Source: Cylindrodendrum hubeiense (lineage: Eukaryota > Ascomycota > Sordariomycetes > Hypocreales > Nectriaceae). From it: a stretch of 25,794 nucleotides of DNA. The notes under the pieces are model-generated. The model had not been told where the DNA came from. It ran no database searches and saw only the letters and a list, made by a program, of their open reading frames with translations. The stretch lies in NCBI GenBank assembly GCA_014621425.1, contig JAANBB010000508.1, forward strand, positions 1-25,794. Direction: 5' to 3'. Shown one piece after another: positions 10,716 to 21,020 of this stretch; the stretch's first letter is position 1, and every line of letters begins with the position of its first letter. The position numbers and the translations under genes are program-made.

Positions 10716-12503
10716 ATGGACTATGAGCACAATGAACAAGGTGGCCTAGCCCCCTGCGAGAACGACGAGTCCTCCTACCCCGATAATGGAGACAACGGGG
10801 AACCTTCAATGCCTGCGCCCGAGAATGATTCCACTTCACAGTACCCATCGCCGACTGAACAAATCCGAAAACACCGCTTTGACCGCCAAGTTCATGGCAA
10901 CAAATGGTGGGGGGAGAGACACGCTCTACCCTCGCCCGGAAACCCCGACCGGAAGTTCTTATTTGCAACTACGTCAAACGCGACTATTGCGGATCAGGAG
11001 GTCATCGCAGAGGTGGAAAAATGGAAACAACGTATGAGAAACCCAACAACAGGAGAAATCGAGCCGATGGGGAAACACCTTCGACAAGGCAGTCCCCCAA
11101 TTGAGAGGGCCGAGAGGGCCCGCGACAAGCTCATTGAGCAAGACAATGAGGTGTCCGACGAGATGTTCAAGACTATCTTCGAGCAGTACACCCGAAACGC
11201 TGGTCTCGATTCAGCCATGCTGGAGTTCTTTTGGGACAAGAAAGATGTTCCTGTTGAGTACGTTAACGAAGTCCGTCAACGGATTGACCGATTGAAGATG
11301 GAGATGGGAAAGCAGCTCGCTAAGAAGGAGTGGGAGTTGCGCAATCTTGGCAACGACTTTGATGACTTCAAGAAAAACAATGAGAGAGAGAAGAGGGAAA
11401 AGAAGCAGCTCGAGGAAAAGATACAAAAGCTTGAGGGAGAGAACCGAGAGCTTGGAATGAAAAACAACAACCTGAAGGATGCCAGCTCTTATATGATGAC
11501 CGAGCTCGAGAACAAAGAGCTTGAGACAACCGGGCTGAGGGCTCAAGTTAAGCACCTCAAACTTCGAAATGAAATTTTGAAGACGAGGTACGATGAGGTT
11601 GAGTGTGATCTGGATATCAAGACGGAGGAGATGAGGGCAAAGGAGGAAGACGCGGAGAGAATGAAAGAAGAGTTGGGCAGAATGACGAGAGGGGTTCAAG
11701 TAGTACTGGCCAAACTGGGGGGTGGGGTGCCAGATCCTTCTGGGATACTGATGAGCCCTCAAGGCAGTTCGGCCAATCCCTCTCACGACAATGATTCTGT
11801 CTCTCTTCCCGAGTCACCTTCACTGCGCAATCTTGCCGAAAAAGCTCAAGCCTTGGAGACCCTCGACACGCTCAAAGACGAACTAGAGTCGGTAAACGCG
11901 AAGCTCGCCGGTGTGAGAAAAGCGAGGGATGTGCTCGAAGAGTTTTATCTGGTATTTTATACCGAGTTGCAGACGGCACGATCTAGCTGGGCTGTGTTTA
12001 TCAAGGCATTCGCAGAGGTGCCAGAGGGTGAAAACGAGCTATCCAAGGAAACTCGGCTCCTAGTCAAGACGATGTACGAGCATCTGACAGACTTGGAGCG
12101 TAAGTTCTTGATGACATGGCCAGGAACACAACCCTCGATACAAAATGGACAGCTGAGACGAGATATTCTCACAAAGGCTGCACTGGACAAAGCGCAAATG
12201 TCACTTCGCCATGGTAAGTCTCTTCCCCACACTGGCGAGTTAATATTGAGACGAAATTGCTAACTGGATACAGAATTGGAGCAGACAGTGGAGCTGCAAT
12301 ATTCCCTCATCGAAGAAGAGCAGGCGTGTGCTCGAAAGTTGGGCAGGCTGGACATTATCTCGATGAACGAGGATGAGCTCAAGCGGGCTTCAGGGCTCTC
12401 AGAAGCTGGCATGGATGAGAGTGCATCAGATACTAACCTTAACCCCGATGCTTTTGAAAATCAGGCCAGAGAGGATTTTGTTGACCAAAGCAATTGTTGG
12501 TGA
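10716..12503 (+). CDS. Acidic coiled-coil protein of unknown function
   Basis: Two exons (10716-12213 and 12274-12503) separated by a 60-nt GT-AG intron encode 575 residues. The first ~50 residues are polar and acidic. Residues 51-82 contain a Trp- and Arg-rich segment (HGNKWWGERHALPSPGNPD) that looks like a conserved motif. Residues ~184-328 are a long charged coiled coil rich in Lys, Glu and Leu, and a second shorter coil lies at ~378-405. The part after residue 405 is more hydrophobic and may be globular. There is no signal peptide, transmembrane helix or known catalytic motif. The composition fits a cytoplasmic or nuclear scaffold, but I do not recognise the family. It converges on the SDR gene, with about 405 bases between stops. 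Confidence 0.8.
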
Positions 12504-12908
12504 GGATTGGAGAATCGGGGTTGGAGGCAGGCAAGAACCAGCTACTAACAAGCAACGACAAGGCTAATTCTTTGAAACCCGATGAATACTACATTACATG
12601 CCTGAAGTGGTAGCGTTGATGTCATGTGCATATGATTCAGAGATATCAAAGTCGAGTGGATTTATTTCCGTGTTTCACTCATGGGAGTTTCGAAGGACAA
12701 GGCGGAGGGTATTTTTAACTTATATTTCGTGCCACGTTTTCTCGTTGGATAGTAAAGTTTCTGTCGTCGTAACTCTAAGTCGTCCTGTTTCTTCATTGTT
12801 CCTGATAAGCCCAAACATGTCGTGATGTCGTTTATGTATCGATATGTACCCTGTATACAATGTGAGACATATGCGCCGTAGATGTGTGAATCTCGCCGCG
12901 TCCAACAT
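12504..12908. other. Convergent intergenic region
   Basis: The 405 bases between two stop codons facing each other presumably hold both 3' untranslated regions. The DNA is AT-richer than its surroundings. Minus-strand frames across it extend past the SDR stop without coding features, so none is called. Confidence 0.55.
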
Positions 12909-14026
<1,118 letters not shown>

Positions 14027-14050
14027 GATGATGGTTTTGATATGGTGTAA

Positions 14051-14110
14051 GAGATAAAGAGTGTGGAAGAGAAATGAGAGAGAGAGAGAAGGGGGAGATA
14101 AGGAGAACAA
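14051..14110 (-). promoter_or_regulatory. Pyrimidine-rich leader tract of the minus-strand SDR
   Basis: Read on the minus strand, this is a CT-rich tract with a (CT)n run, lying 25-85 bases upstream of the SDR start codon. CT-rich stretches just before the transcription start or in the 5' leader are common in highly expressed fungal genes. The role here is inferred from position. Confidence 0.45.
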
Positions 14111-15029
14111 GTTGTCGAGGGAGAGCGAGAGATGAGGGAAGAAGTTGACTGAATCAGCCCCTGTATCTGCGTCTTCCTTCTCCTTGGCTGTGTCTTTGGG
14201 CGTTCTCTGCGCCCCTTGGTCGATCTACCTAAACTCACGCCCCTCCTCCATTTGCGTGTCGTCCTTCTCCTTGTCCTTGTGTGATGCCATCTCCCATCCC
14301 GGCGGTCCGAGTTGGGCAGCTCCGAGGCCAACCAGGGACGAACGACAGACACCGCACTTTGAGCAGCCCCGCTCTAGCTCCAGGCAGCCCGGGATCCGGC
14401 CTCTGGCGGCTCGACTAGCCGCTGTACGAAGGAGCTTAGCTGGCATGTGTCGAGCCTCGAGTGGTGCGCCAGCGGGACGCGGGCTGGTCGCGGAAGCAGA
14501 GCGGTTGCATCGTTGCATGTTGTGGTGGAGAACTGGAGCCACGGGTGCCATGGATGCCATGGGTCATGGCATCTCGTCGCCAGAAGGGCCTGTTCGCGAG
14601 AGACCGCCGTTTCGTCCCGTGACGCGATGCGGCTCCAATGGCCTTCAGGGGCTCCAGGGGCTCTAGGGGCATCAATTCGCCAATGCCTCGCCGTGCCGGG
14701 ACACCACCAGCCGGGGGCAGATGGTCATGGAACGCCAGATGCCGTTGCCCTCGGCTCCAGGGGCCGGCCAATTGCCGAAGTCGCCAGGGCTTAGCGGGTT
14801 GCCATTTACAAGTAGGGCACTTCCGGGTCACTTACAGTGCCTATGAGGGGCCCTGAACGCTGCGGTAGCCCCTGGAGCGCCGCCCCCCGCGCGTCAACCG
14901 CTGATAAGGGAGGGGGCCGGGCGTTATCGCGGGGCAGACGACGTCACTTGTGGTGGGGTTGCCCGGGTGGGTGGTGGCTCCTCCCCCACTGGAGCTGTGC
15001 TAGCTCAGGACGTGGTGATCACTGATGAG

Positions 15030-15061
15030 CGGGGGAGGGGAAGGGGGGAGGGGAGGGGAGG
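15030..15061 (+). other. G-run tract, putative G-quadruplex
   Basis: Five G runs of four to six bases are separated by single A or AA spacers. This satisfies the usual four-run quadruplex pattern with very short loops. It lies about 300 bases upstream of the plus-strand SDR start and about 1 kb from the divergent SDR start. Confidence 0.65.
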
Positions 15062-15082
15062 ACGTTGCAGCTGGCCGCTTGC

Positions 15083-15124
15083 AGCTTGCAACTCGCAGCT
15101 TGCAACTCGCAGCTTGCAACTCGC
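15083..15124. repeat. AGCTTGCAACTCGC 14-mer, 3 copies
   Basis: Three perfect head-to-tail copies at 15083, 15097 and 15111, preceded by a degenerate partial copy. It sits between the G-run tract and the SDR coding sequence. Confidence 0.9.
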
Positions 15125-15268
15125 CACAGGCAGACAGACGCCCACCACATTGACGACAACTTTCGATCCTCTCGCGGCGGTGTGTGGTTAATCCATTATT
15201 CTTTTCTACAGAACGTGCCACCCTCTTGTCGCCTCGTCAGACCATAGTGGTTGCCGCAGACCGCAACA

Positions 15269-15305
15269 CCACCTCACCTCACCTCACCTCACCTCACCTC
15301 GCCTC
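15269..15305 (+). repeat. CACCT pentamer run in SDR leader
   Basis: Six or more consecutive ACCTC units lie about 60-90 bases before the start codon of the plus-strand SDR, so they are probably in its 5' leader. Slippage of this run would not alter the protein. Confidence 0.8.
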
Positions 15306-15361
15306 CCAGTCAGCAAAACGTGGGGGTTTCCATCAGAACCCGCCGTCGCATCGCCCCCATC

Positions 15362-16362
15362 ATGGCAACATCCTTTTCCCGGCCCTACGAGTCCAAGCTC
15401 GGCATTGTTACCGGTGGCTCGAGAGGTTCGTCTCCATCTCCGATTCTGGCCTCTCCGACTCTGGCCTCACAGAATCCCGTCCCGGCTCTAACCTTTGTCG
15501 CTGTCAAGGAATCGGTGCTGCCGTCGCTGCCCGCTTAGCTGCCAAGGGTTCCAACCTTTTACTGGTTTACACCTCAGACTCCTCTACTGAGCTAACTCAG
15601 CAGCTCTGCAAAGACCTCTCCTCTGCCCACAAGATCCAATGCTCCTATGTACAGGCCGACCTGGGTAGCCCGGCCGAGGCAGCCGCCAAGATTGTCGATG
15701 CCGCCCGCACATTCTTCGCAAGCTACAACGCGACCGGGAAGTTCCAGATTGACATCCTCATCAACAATGCCGGCGTTGCATCGAACCAGCACCTAAACGA
15801 TTCAGAGCAGGGTCCGATTCTCGAGGCCGAGTTCAACCGCGTCTATGCCGTCAATGTCCTGGCTCCCCTGCTGGTCACCCAGGCCGTCACGCCGTACCTC
15901 CCCACCGACCGCTCTGGCCGCATCGTCAGTGTATCCAGTGTCTCCTCATCCATCGGTTACCAGGGCCAGTCCATCTATGCCGGCAGCAAGGCTGCTCTCG
16001 AGGCCATGACGCGAACCTGGAGCCGCGAGCTGGCCGGTCGCGCCACCGTCAACGCTGTCAACCCGGGTCCCGCCTGGAGCGACATGTACGCCAGAGTGGG
16101 AAAGACCTTCTGGGACATTAACCAACCCTATGTCGACGCTGCGCCCCTGGCCGAGTACGATGGCGAACCCGAGGTGCTGGCCAAGGCCGGATCTGACCCG
16201 GAAGGCTTCGACAAGATCGTCCGGGAATCGATGGGCAGCCGACGACCGGGATTCACGAGCGAGATTGCGGGGACAATTGATATGCTGTGCTCGGAGGAGA
16301 GTGGGTGGACGACGGGCAGCGTTATCTGCGCCAATGGCGGCATGAAGATGTCGATTGCATAG
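15362..16362 (+). CDS. Classical short-chain dehydrogenase/reductase
   Basis: Two exons (15362-15425 and 15509-16362) flank an 83-nt intron and encode 305 residues. The intron interrupts the nucleotide-binding loop, and splicing restores TGGSRGIG at residues 17-24. Other SDR hallmarks are NNAG at 107-110, the Ser-rich active-site strand at 162-169, Tyr178 and Lys182 in YAGSK, and the PG after the next strand at 207-208. The loop after the second strand carries no clear acidic or basic cofactor determinant, so NAD versus NADP is unclear. About 50 residues after PG, rich in Asp and Glu, form an enlarged substrate loop. The substrate is unknown; ketoacyl- or polyol-reducing roles are both possible. 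There is no signal peptide, so it is probably cytosolic. The open frame continues upstream of 15509 without a stop, but the ATG at 15362 in the other frame is required for the Rossmann start. Confidence 0.88.
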
Positions 16363-18776
16363 ATGAAGCTTTCCTCCACTAAGCGTGGAGAAAGGTTACC
16401 GGCTGCATCGACATGGATGGTAGATAGACCCGAGAGGACTCGGCGCATTGGTGTCGGTCGAGACGGCTTGCTGCATCGCGAAACCGAGAGCCAAGATAAC
16501 TCACCATATCGGAAGTGAATCAAAACTGTGAGAAGCCAAAGGGTTTCTCTCTCGCGTGCCATTATAGACGAGACAACATCGGCTAGAGTTCCACCATGTC
16601 CACTATGGCATGGCGGTCGCAGGCATTGCAGTCGCCGGCATCGCCAATCCGCTTCCGCAACATGTCCGAGACAAGCGCGGTGTCTCGCCGTCTCCCCCGT
16701 CTCCCCCATCTCCCATGCAGCAATCCCGTCTTGTTTGACGCCGATTCGATCCAGACCCTTCGAGGACAGACACAAGCCGCACCTGTCCTCTCTTAAACTA
16801 AACGCCAGATTACCCCGCCGGGTGCCCACCGAGGTCGAGGCCTTCCGCCTCTCCACCGCGGCGAGCGAGGCCGTTTCACACATCTCACCCGTCTCACCCG
16901 GAGACGCGGTGTGACAACCGGCGCAAACAAGAAACACCAGTGCCAGTAGCAGAGACAGTTCCAGATCCTGAGTTCTTGCCATCGCGGGGCAAAGGGAGTA
17001 CTCGACATGGACCCTCGATGTCGACTCTGTACGAACATACCATGCCGACTCCCGCCTGTGTCGAAACTGGATATCATCTCCGCGACGGCTCGTCCAGCCA
17101 AGTCCCTCAGAGGCGGCCTGTTAGGCGCAATGCTGCAGGTTGGCGCCTTCGTCAGCTTGACAAAGCAGAGCTGAACCGAGTCTTTTTCATTCTTGCGTGA
17201 ACAGGTCGGAAGCACGCGAAAACATGCTCGAGATTGAAACCGAGTGGCTGATGCTGTCCCCATTCACCATCGCATCGACTGTGTATGAGAGGATAGATTC
17301 GGCTACCATTCGGACCGGTTCTTCGCGTCCCCGACTTTGCAGCTTGCTAGCCATCGTCTGGTTCGATTGACCCTTTCAGTTCCAGAATGCCATTTTGTAC
17401 CAACATCGCCAACATCTTGAGGACTGTCTGGCGGTACTTCTGCCATGTCTGTTCGGTGACTACAGTTCTGGCAGGATGGCATTGTGCATCGAGTTTGCTC
17501 TGTGTTTGTGCCGCCCTCGCAAGGGACAGACTGTTGCACAACATCGAAACCCTGCACTCATCTTGCCAAGACTGCCGATGACAAGGCATCACCGCAGTTG
17601 CTATTCACATTCTGAAACACTGTTGGCCGGCACAACTCGCGTTGTCACCGGGTAGATGCATGGACAATGGCCAAGAAGTTCTCTAGACTCGAGACGAGGG
17701 ACTCACTCAACCTGACTCTAGCGAAGCCAGCATCCGCTGCCGTTAGAGACGCGCTCCATCCCAATCACGGTGAATGTGCCAGCAACACCAGGCAAGTGCA
17801 GCAATCTTTGGATCGGATACTCGTTAAACCACCCGACAAGATAATGGTATATCTCCACATATTGACCAAGTCAACGCACCGCGTGTTTTCCGTCCGCACA
17901 TGCCACTTGGCCACGTCGCAGATTGGTGAACATGTCTCAACCTTGCGCGTCTATGGGCTGATATGACACCTTCGACCGACCAAACAGCGAGACCTTGGTG
18001 TCTTGATCACTCTTTGTCATCTCAGACCTTCGTCTAATCCGACTGCTAGTTTGCCAGCCAGTTTGCAAAGCCTGCTTGCCATGTGATGTGTCATCTCTCA
18101 TTCACAGTGCCCTTGCCGCCTCACCAACAACCTCTTATGCCACTTCCCGAACCCCACACCGTAGCTCCTCCGACCACACATATCCGTCTCTGGTTCAACT
18201 GGATCACTTTGCTCCCCGTTCGCCTGCATGTCTGAATGTCGTCCGATGCTCCATGCCGACAAGTTCCTCGAATGCCCTTCCCCGCGAAAAGAAGCCTACC
18301 TGCATGCGAACATGACCCTTGGCGAACAACTCCGCGCCTCCCGTTTCAAACTTCCCGATGACATCGATAAAACCACCCAGGATGGTTGCTTCCCCTCTCT
18401 TCAAGAGATTGATTGTGTATCCCGGCCCCCATGCCTGATGACTCCTTGTACCAGATGACCATATAGATCAAGACCTCTCAACTGCTTTCTGGACTCGAAG
18501 CCTCCATTGCATCACAAGCTCTGGCCATTGTCCTACACTAGATGCTAAATCTCTGATCTTTTCTGGATAGCACTTTCACACTCGTGCTTTTTGTGCTCTT
18601 ACGTTCAACTCATAGTCACACACTCGAAATCTTGTCTGCCCTACTCTCATCTCTCTCGTCTTCTTCTTCCTCCTCCTCCTCCCCTTCTTCCTCTATCTCC
18701 CCCAAACCTTCCCAATACCTCCTCTGCTTCTCTGATCCCCCACTGTGGGTCCCCAGACATCTTCCTCGTGGTCATC
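16363..18776. other. Gene-poor 2.4 kb region upstream of the ferric reductase
   Basis: I find no credible gene. A minus-strand frame at 16128-16982 starts with a real ATG and a hydrophobic signal-like segment, but it runs antisense through the last 235 bases of the SDR and has no domain. The rest has only short frames. The distal part includes the promoter and leader of the ferric reductase gene. Confidence 0.5.
18639..18703 (+). promoter_or_regulatory. Pyrimidine-rich tract upstream of ferric reductase
   Basis: A nearly pure C/T tract with TTC and TCC triplet runs ends about 75 bases before the ATG at 18777. It resembles the CT-rich leader elements of fungal promoters. I saw no clear iron-responsive GATA-type (ATCTGATAA) site nearby. 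Confidence 0.45.
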
Positions 18777-20660
18777 ATGGCAAGTGCCTCTCATGTGGAC
18801 CCGGCATTCGCTGCAAAGCTTGCGAGGCGGTCACGGCTGAACCATGAGGCCATGGTAGTTTTTGCAGCTATGATATCAGGGCTCGTCGGCGTGATCGTCG
18901 GCTTTCATCTTCTACGGCAACTTGGGGCTAGGAAATGGATGGGCTCCTGCAGGCTTCCTGCTAGTTTTGTTATCACGCGGTATGTTGATGACTCGACTCG
19001 GAGCTATACTGTCAATCTAACAAACAAATGTAATCAGAAGAATCAGGACTATTATGCTCCAAAAGATCCCCGGATTCCCAACAATGGCCCATTTTTTCGT
19101 CATAGTCATATACTCAGGCATCAATATTATCGCTACTTTCATCAAGTTCGACAATGTCAATATGCCCCTCCTCTCCAATATCGCCTCGCGAACTGGCTGG
19201 CAAGTCTTTTTACTCAACAACTACCCACCCGCTAATCATACCACAGGATGGCCATCGCCAATACCCTCATTGTCATCACTCTAGCACTGAAGAACACACC
19301 CCTTGCTGTCATCGCCCCCTGGTCCCACGAGCGCCTCAACATCCTCCATCGCGTGGCCGGGTTTGCCACTGTCATTTTCGTCATCATACACGCATGCTCG
19401 TATACTGCTGTTTTTGGCCTTCAGGGCCGCTTGAGTCGTCTCACAGAGCTAGATGAGATATTTGGAATCATCGCAGGATTTTCATTTCTCTGTGTTGCGT
19501 TTGCAGGCGCTGTCGTTCGAAACTGGTGGTATGAGCTGTTCTACTACCTCCACATCGTATTCTGGATGCTTGGTATTGTCATGGTTGGCTTACACCAGCC
19601 CGAACCCAGCAAGAAGATTCTCTTTTTGACGTGCACTGCGGCTGGGATCTGGACACTCGATCGGTTCATCCGTCTGATCCGCCTTGCTATCAACAGCGCC
19701 AATAATACGGTGACGCTTACACCACTTCCTCATGGAGGCACCCGCCTCCTCTTCGCGAAACCGCCATATGGAGCCGCGCTGGCTAATCATAGTTTCCTCT
19801 GGATCCCTTCGATACGCGCCCTAGAAGCACATCCATTCACCATCGTTGCCACGAATCCCTTTGAGTTCGTTGTCGCCGCGCACGACGGCTTCACCCGTGC
19901 CCTCCACAACTACGCAGTGCATAACCCAGGAGCCTCTTTGAGGGCATCTGTAGAGGGACCATATGGAAAATTTCCCAACCCGAGGGATCACGATAAAGTC
20001 ATCCTCATCGCTGGTGGTAGCGGGGCGAGCTTCACGGTTGGCGTCGCGTTGAGTATGCTTGAGCAGAACAGCGGTAATGAGAAGTCCATCATGTTCATCT
20101 GGATGATTAAGCATCAGAGTGAGTCCTGGCAGATGGAAAGTAATTGGAGTGACACTAAACATGACGCAGCATATCTCGCATGGTTCTCTGAGCATCTCGA
20201 GATCCTGAAGAGCGACCCGCGAGTATCTATTCATATATATGTCACGCGACCATCAACGAGCGAAATCCTCAGCAAGAACACCCCCTCAACCTCTGACTCA
20301 TTCTCTCGAAGTACATCTACGACATCCGACCCTGAAAAGGCCCCTGTCGCCAGACTCATTATTCCCCTACCTATGCCGACAACAGACGACGAGAAGAAAG
20401 GCTTCTCCTCCCCCATCGAGTCACCAGTTTCGCCTCTCGATGCAGCTGACCCGATCGACGATTTCTCCATCGTATACCGGCGACCTGATATCACGACTCT
20501 CATCAAAGCTGGAATTGAAGGAGTTCCGTCAAACCAACGAGTGCTGGTCATGAGCTGTGGTCCCCAAACGTTGACTACGACGGTACGAAATGCCACAGCA
20601 GATTGTGTTCAGCCAGACGGACCGGGCGTCGAACTCCATTGCGAGCAATTTCGATGGTAA
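18777..20660 (+). CDS. Ferric/cupric reductase transmembrane protein (FRE/NOX family)
   Basis: Four exons (18777-18979, 19038-19199, 19247-20118, 20170-20660) give 575 residues. One helix lies at about residues 24-47, followed by IRTIMLQKIPGFPT and the ferric-reductase membrane domain. Haem ligands are visible as two His pairs, His156/His170 and His224/His238, each 14 apart. The FAD site is HPFTIV at 317-322, the NADPH site GGSGASFTVGV at 378-388, and the C-terminal CGPQ is near 542. A Ser/Thr-rich insert of ~80 residues separates parts of the NADPH lobe. The enzyme moves electrons from cytosolic NADPH across a membrane to reduce Fe(III) or Cu(II) before uptake. Intron 2 appears to use a GC donor, and intron 3 is 51 nt with no stop, so its retention would keep frame. 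The ATG at 18777 is the first in its frame. No permease or multicopper oxidase lies alongside. Confidence 0.9.
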
Positions 20661-21020
20661 AATTGAAGAATGTTGTTGAAGACTGTTGGAGCCACGTTCA
20701 AAGTTCTGTCCATTTCCTGTCTCTGATATTATGTACGCCAGCCAGATCATCAAACGTCATGTTCTTCCGCGATGCATCACGTTTAGACCCGGGTAGTTTT
20801 ATGATAGTTCGCCTTGTCGGCTTCTTGTGTGATATTAACTATGTCAGGTCATATATATTCTTGTGAAATTTTATGTACCGATGTCCTTCCCATATGGACA
20901 TCTTGGGTATATCGGCCCCCCAAAAAAGAACCGTCCGTCCGAAACCAAAGTGACGCCTTTTTGCTGTATATATCCGACAACGAAGAAAATGATAAATAAT
21001 AAACCGAGAAGTCATAAACG
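20661..21020. other. Convergent intergenic region
   Basis: These 360 AT-richer bases lie between the stops of the ferric reductase and the rhodopsin-MFS gene. ATAAATAATAAA-like stretches around 20990-21003 could serve as polyadenylation signals. No gene is seen. Confidence 0.55.

Larger units (their letters stand above)
14027..15361. other. Divergent intergenic region between two SDR genes
   Basis: These 1.3 kb hold the promoters of both flanking SDR genes. The DNA is GC-rich and contains a pyrimidine leader, a G-run tract and two short tandem repeats, given separately. The open frames inside (for example 14145-14666 and 14436-14831) overlap one another on both strands and show no domain, so I treat them as chance. 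Confidence 0.55.

Noticed and set aside
15184..15508. Upstream in-frame extension of the second SDR from 15184
   Set aside because: It lacks the N-terminal Rossmann strand. Splicing from the ATG at 15362 across 15426-15508 restores TGGSRGIG exactly, so the extension is leader plus intron.
18591..18776. Upstream extension of the ferric reductase frame
   Set aside because: It begins at TTG rather than ATG and translates a pyrimidine tract into poly-Leu/Pro/Ser. The first ATG in frame is 18777.
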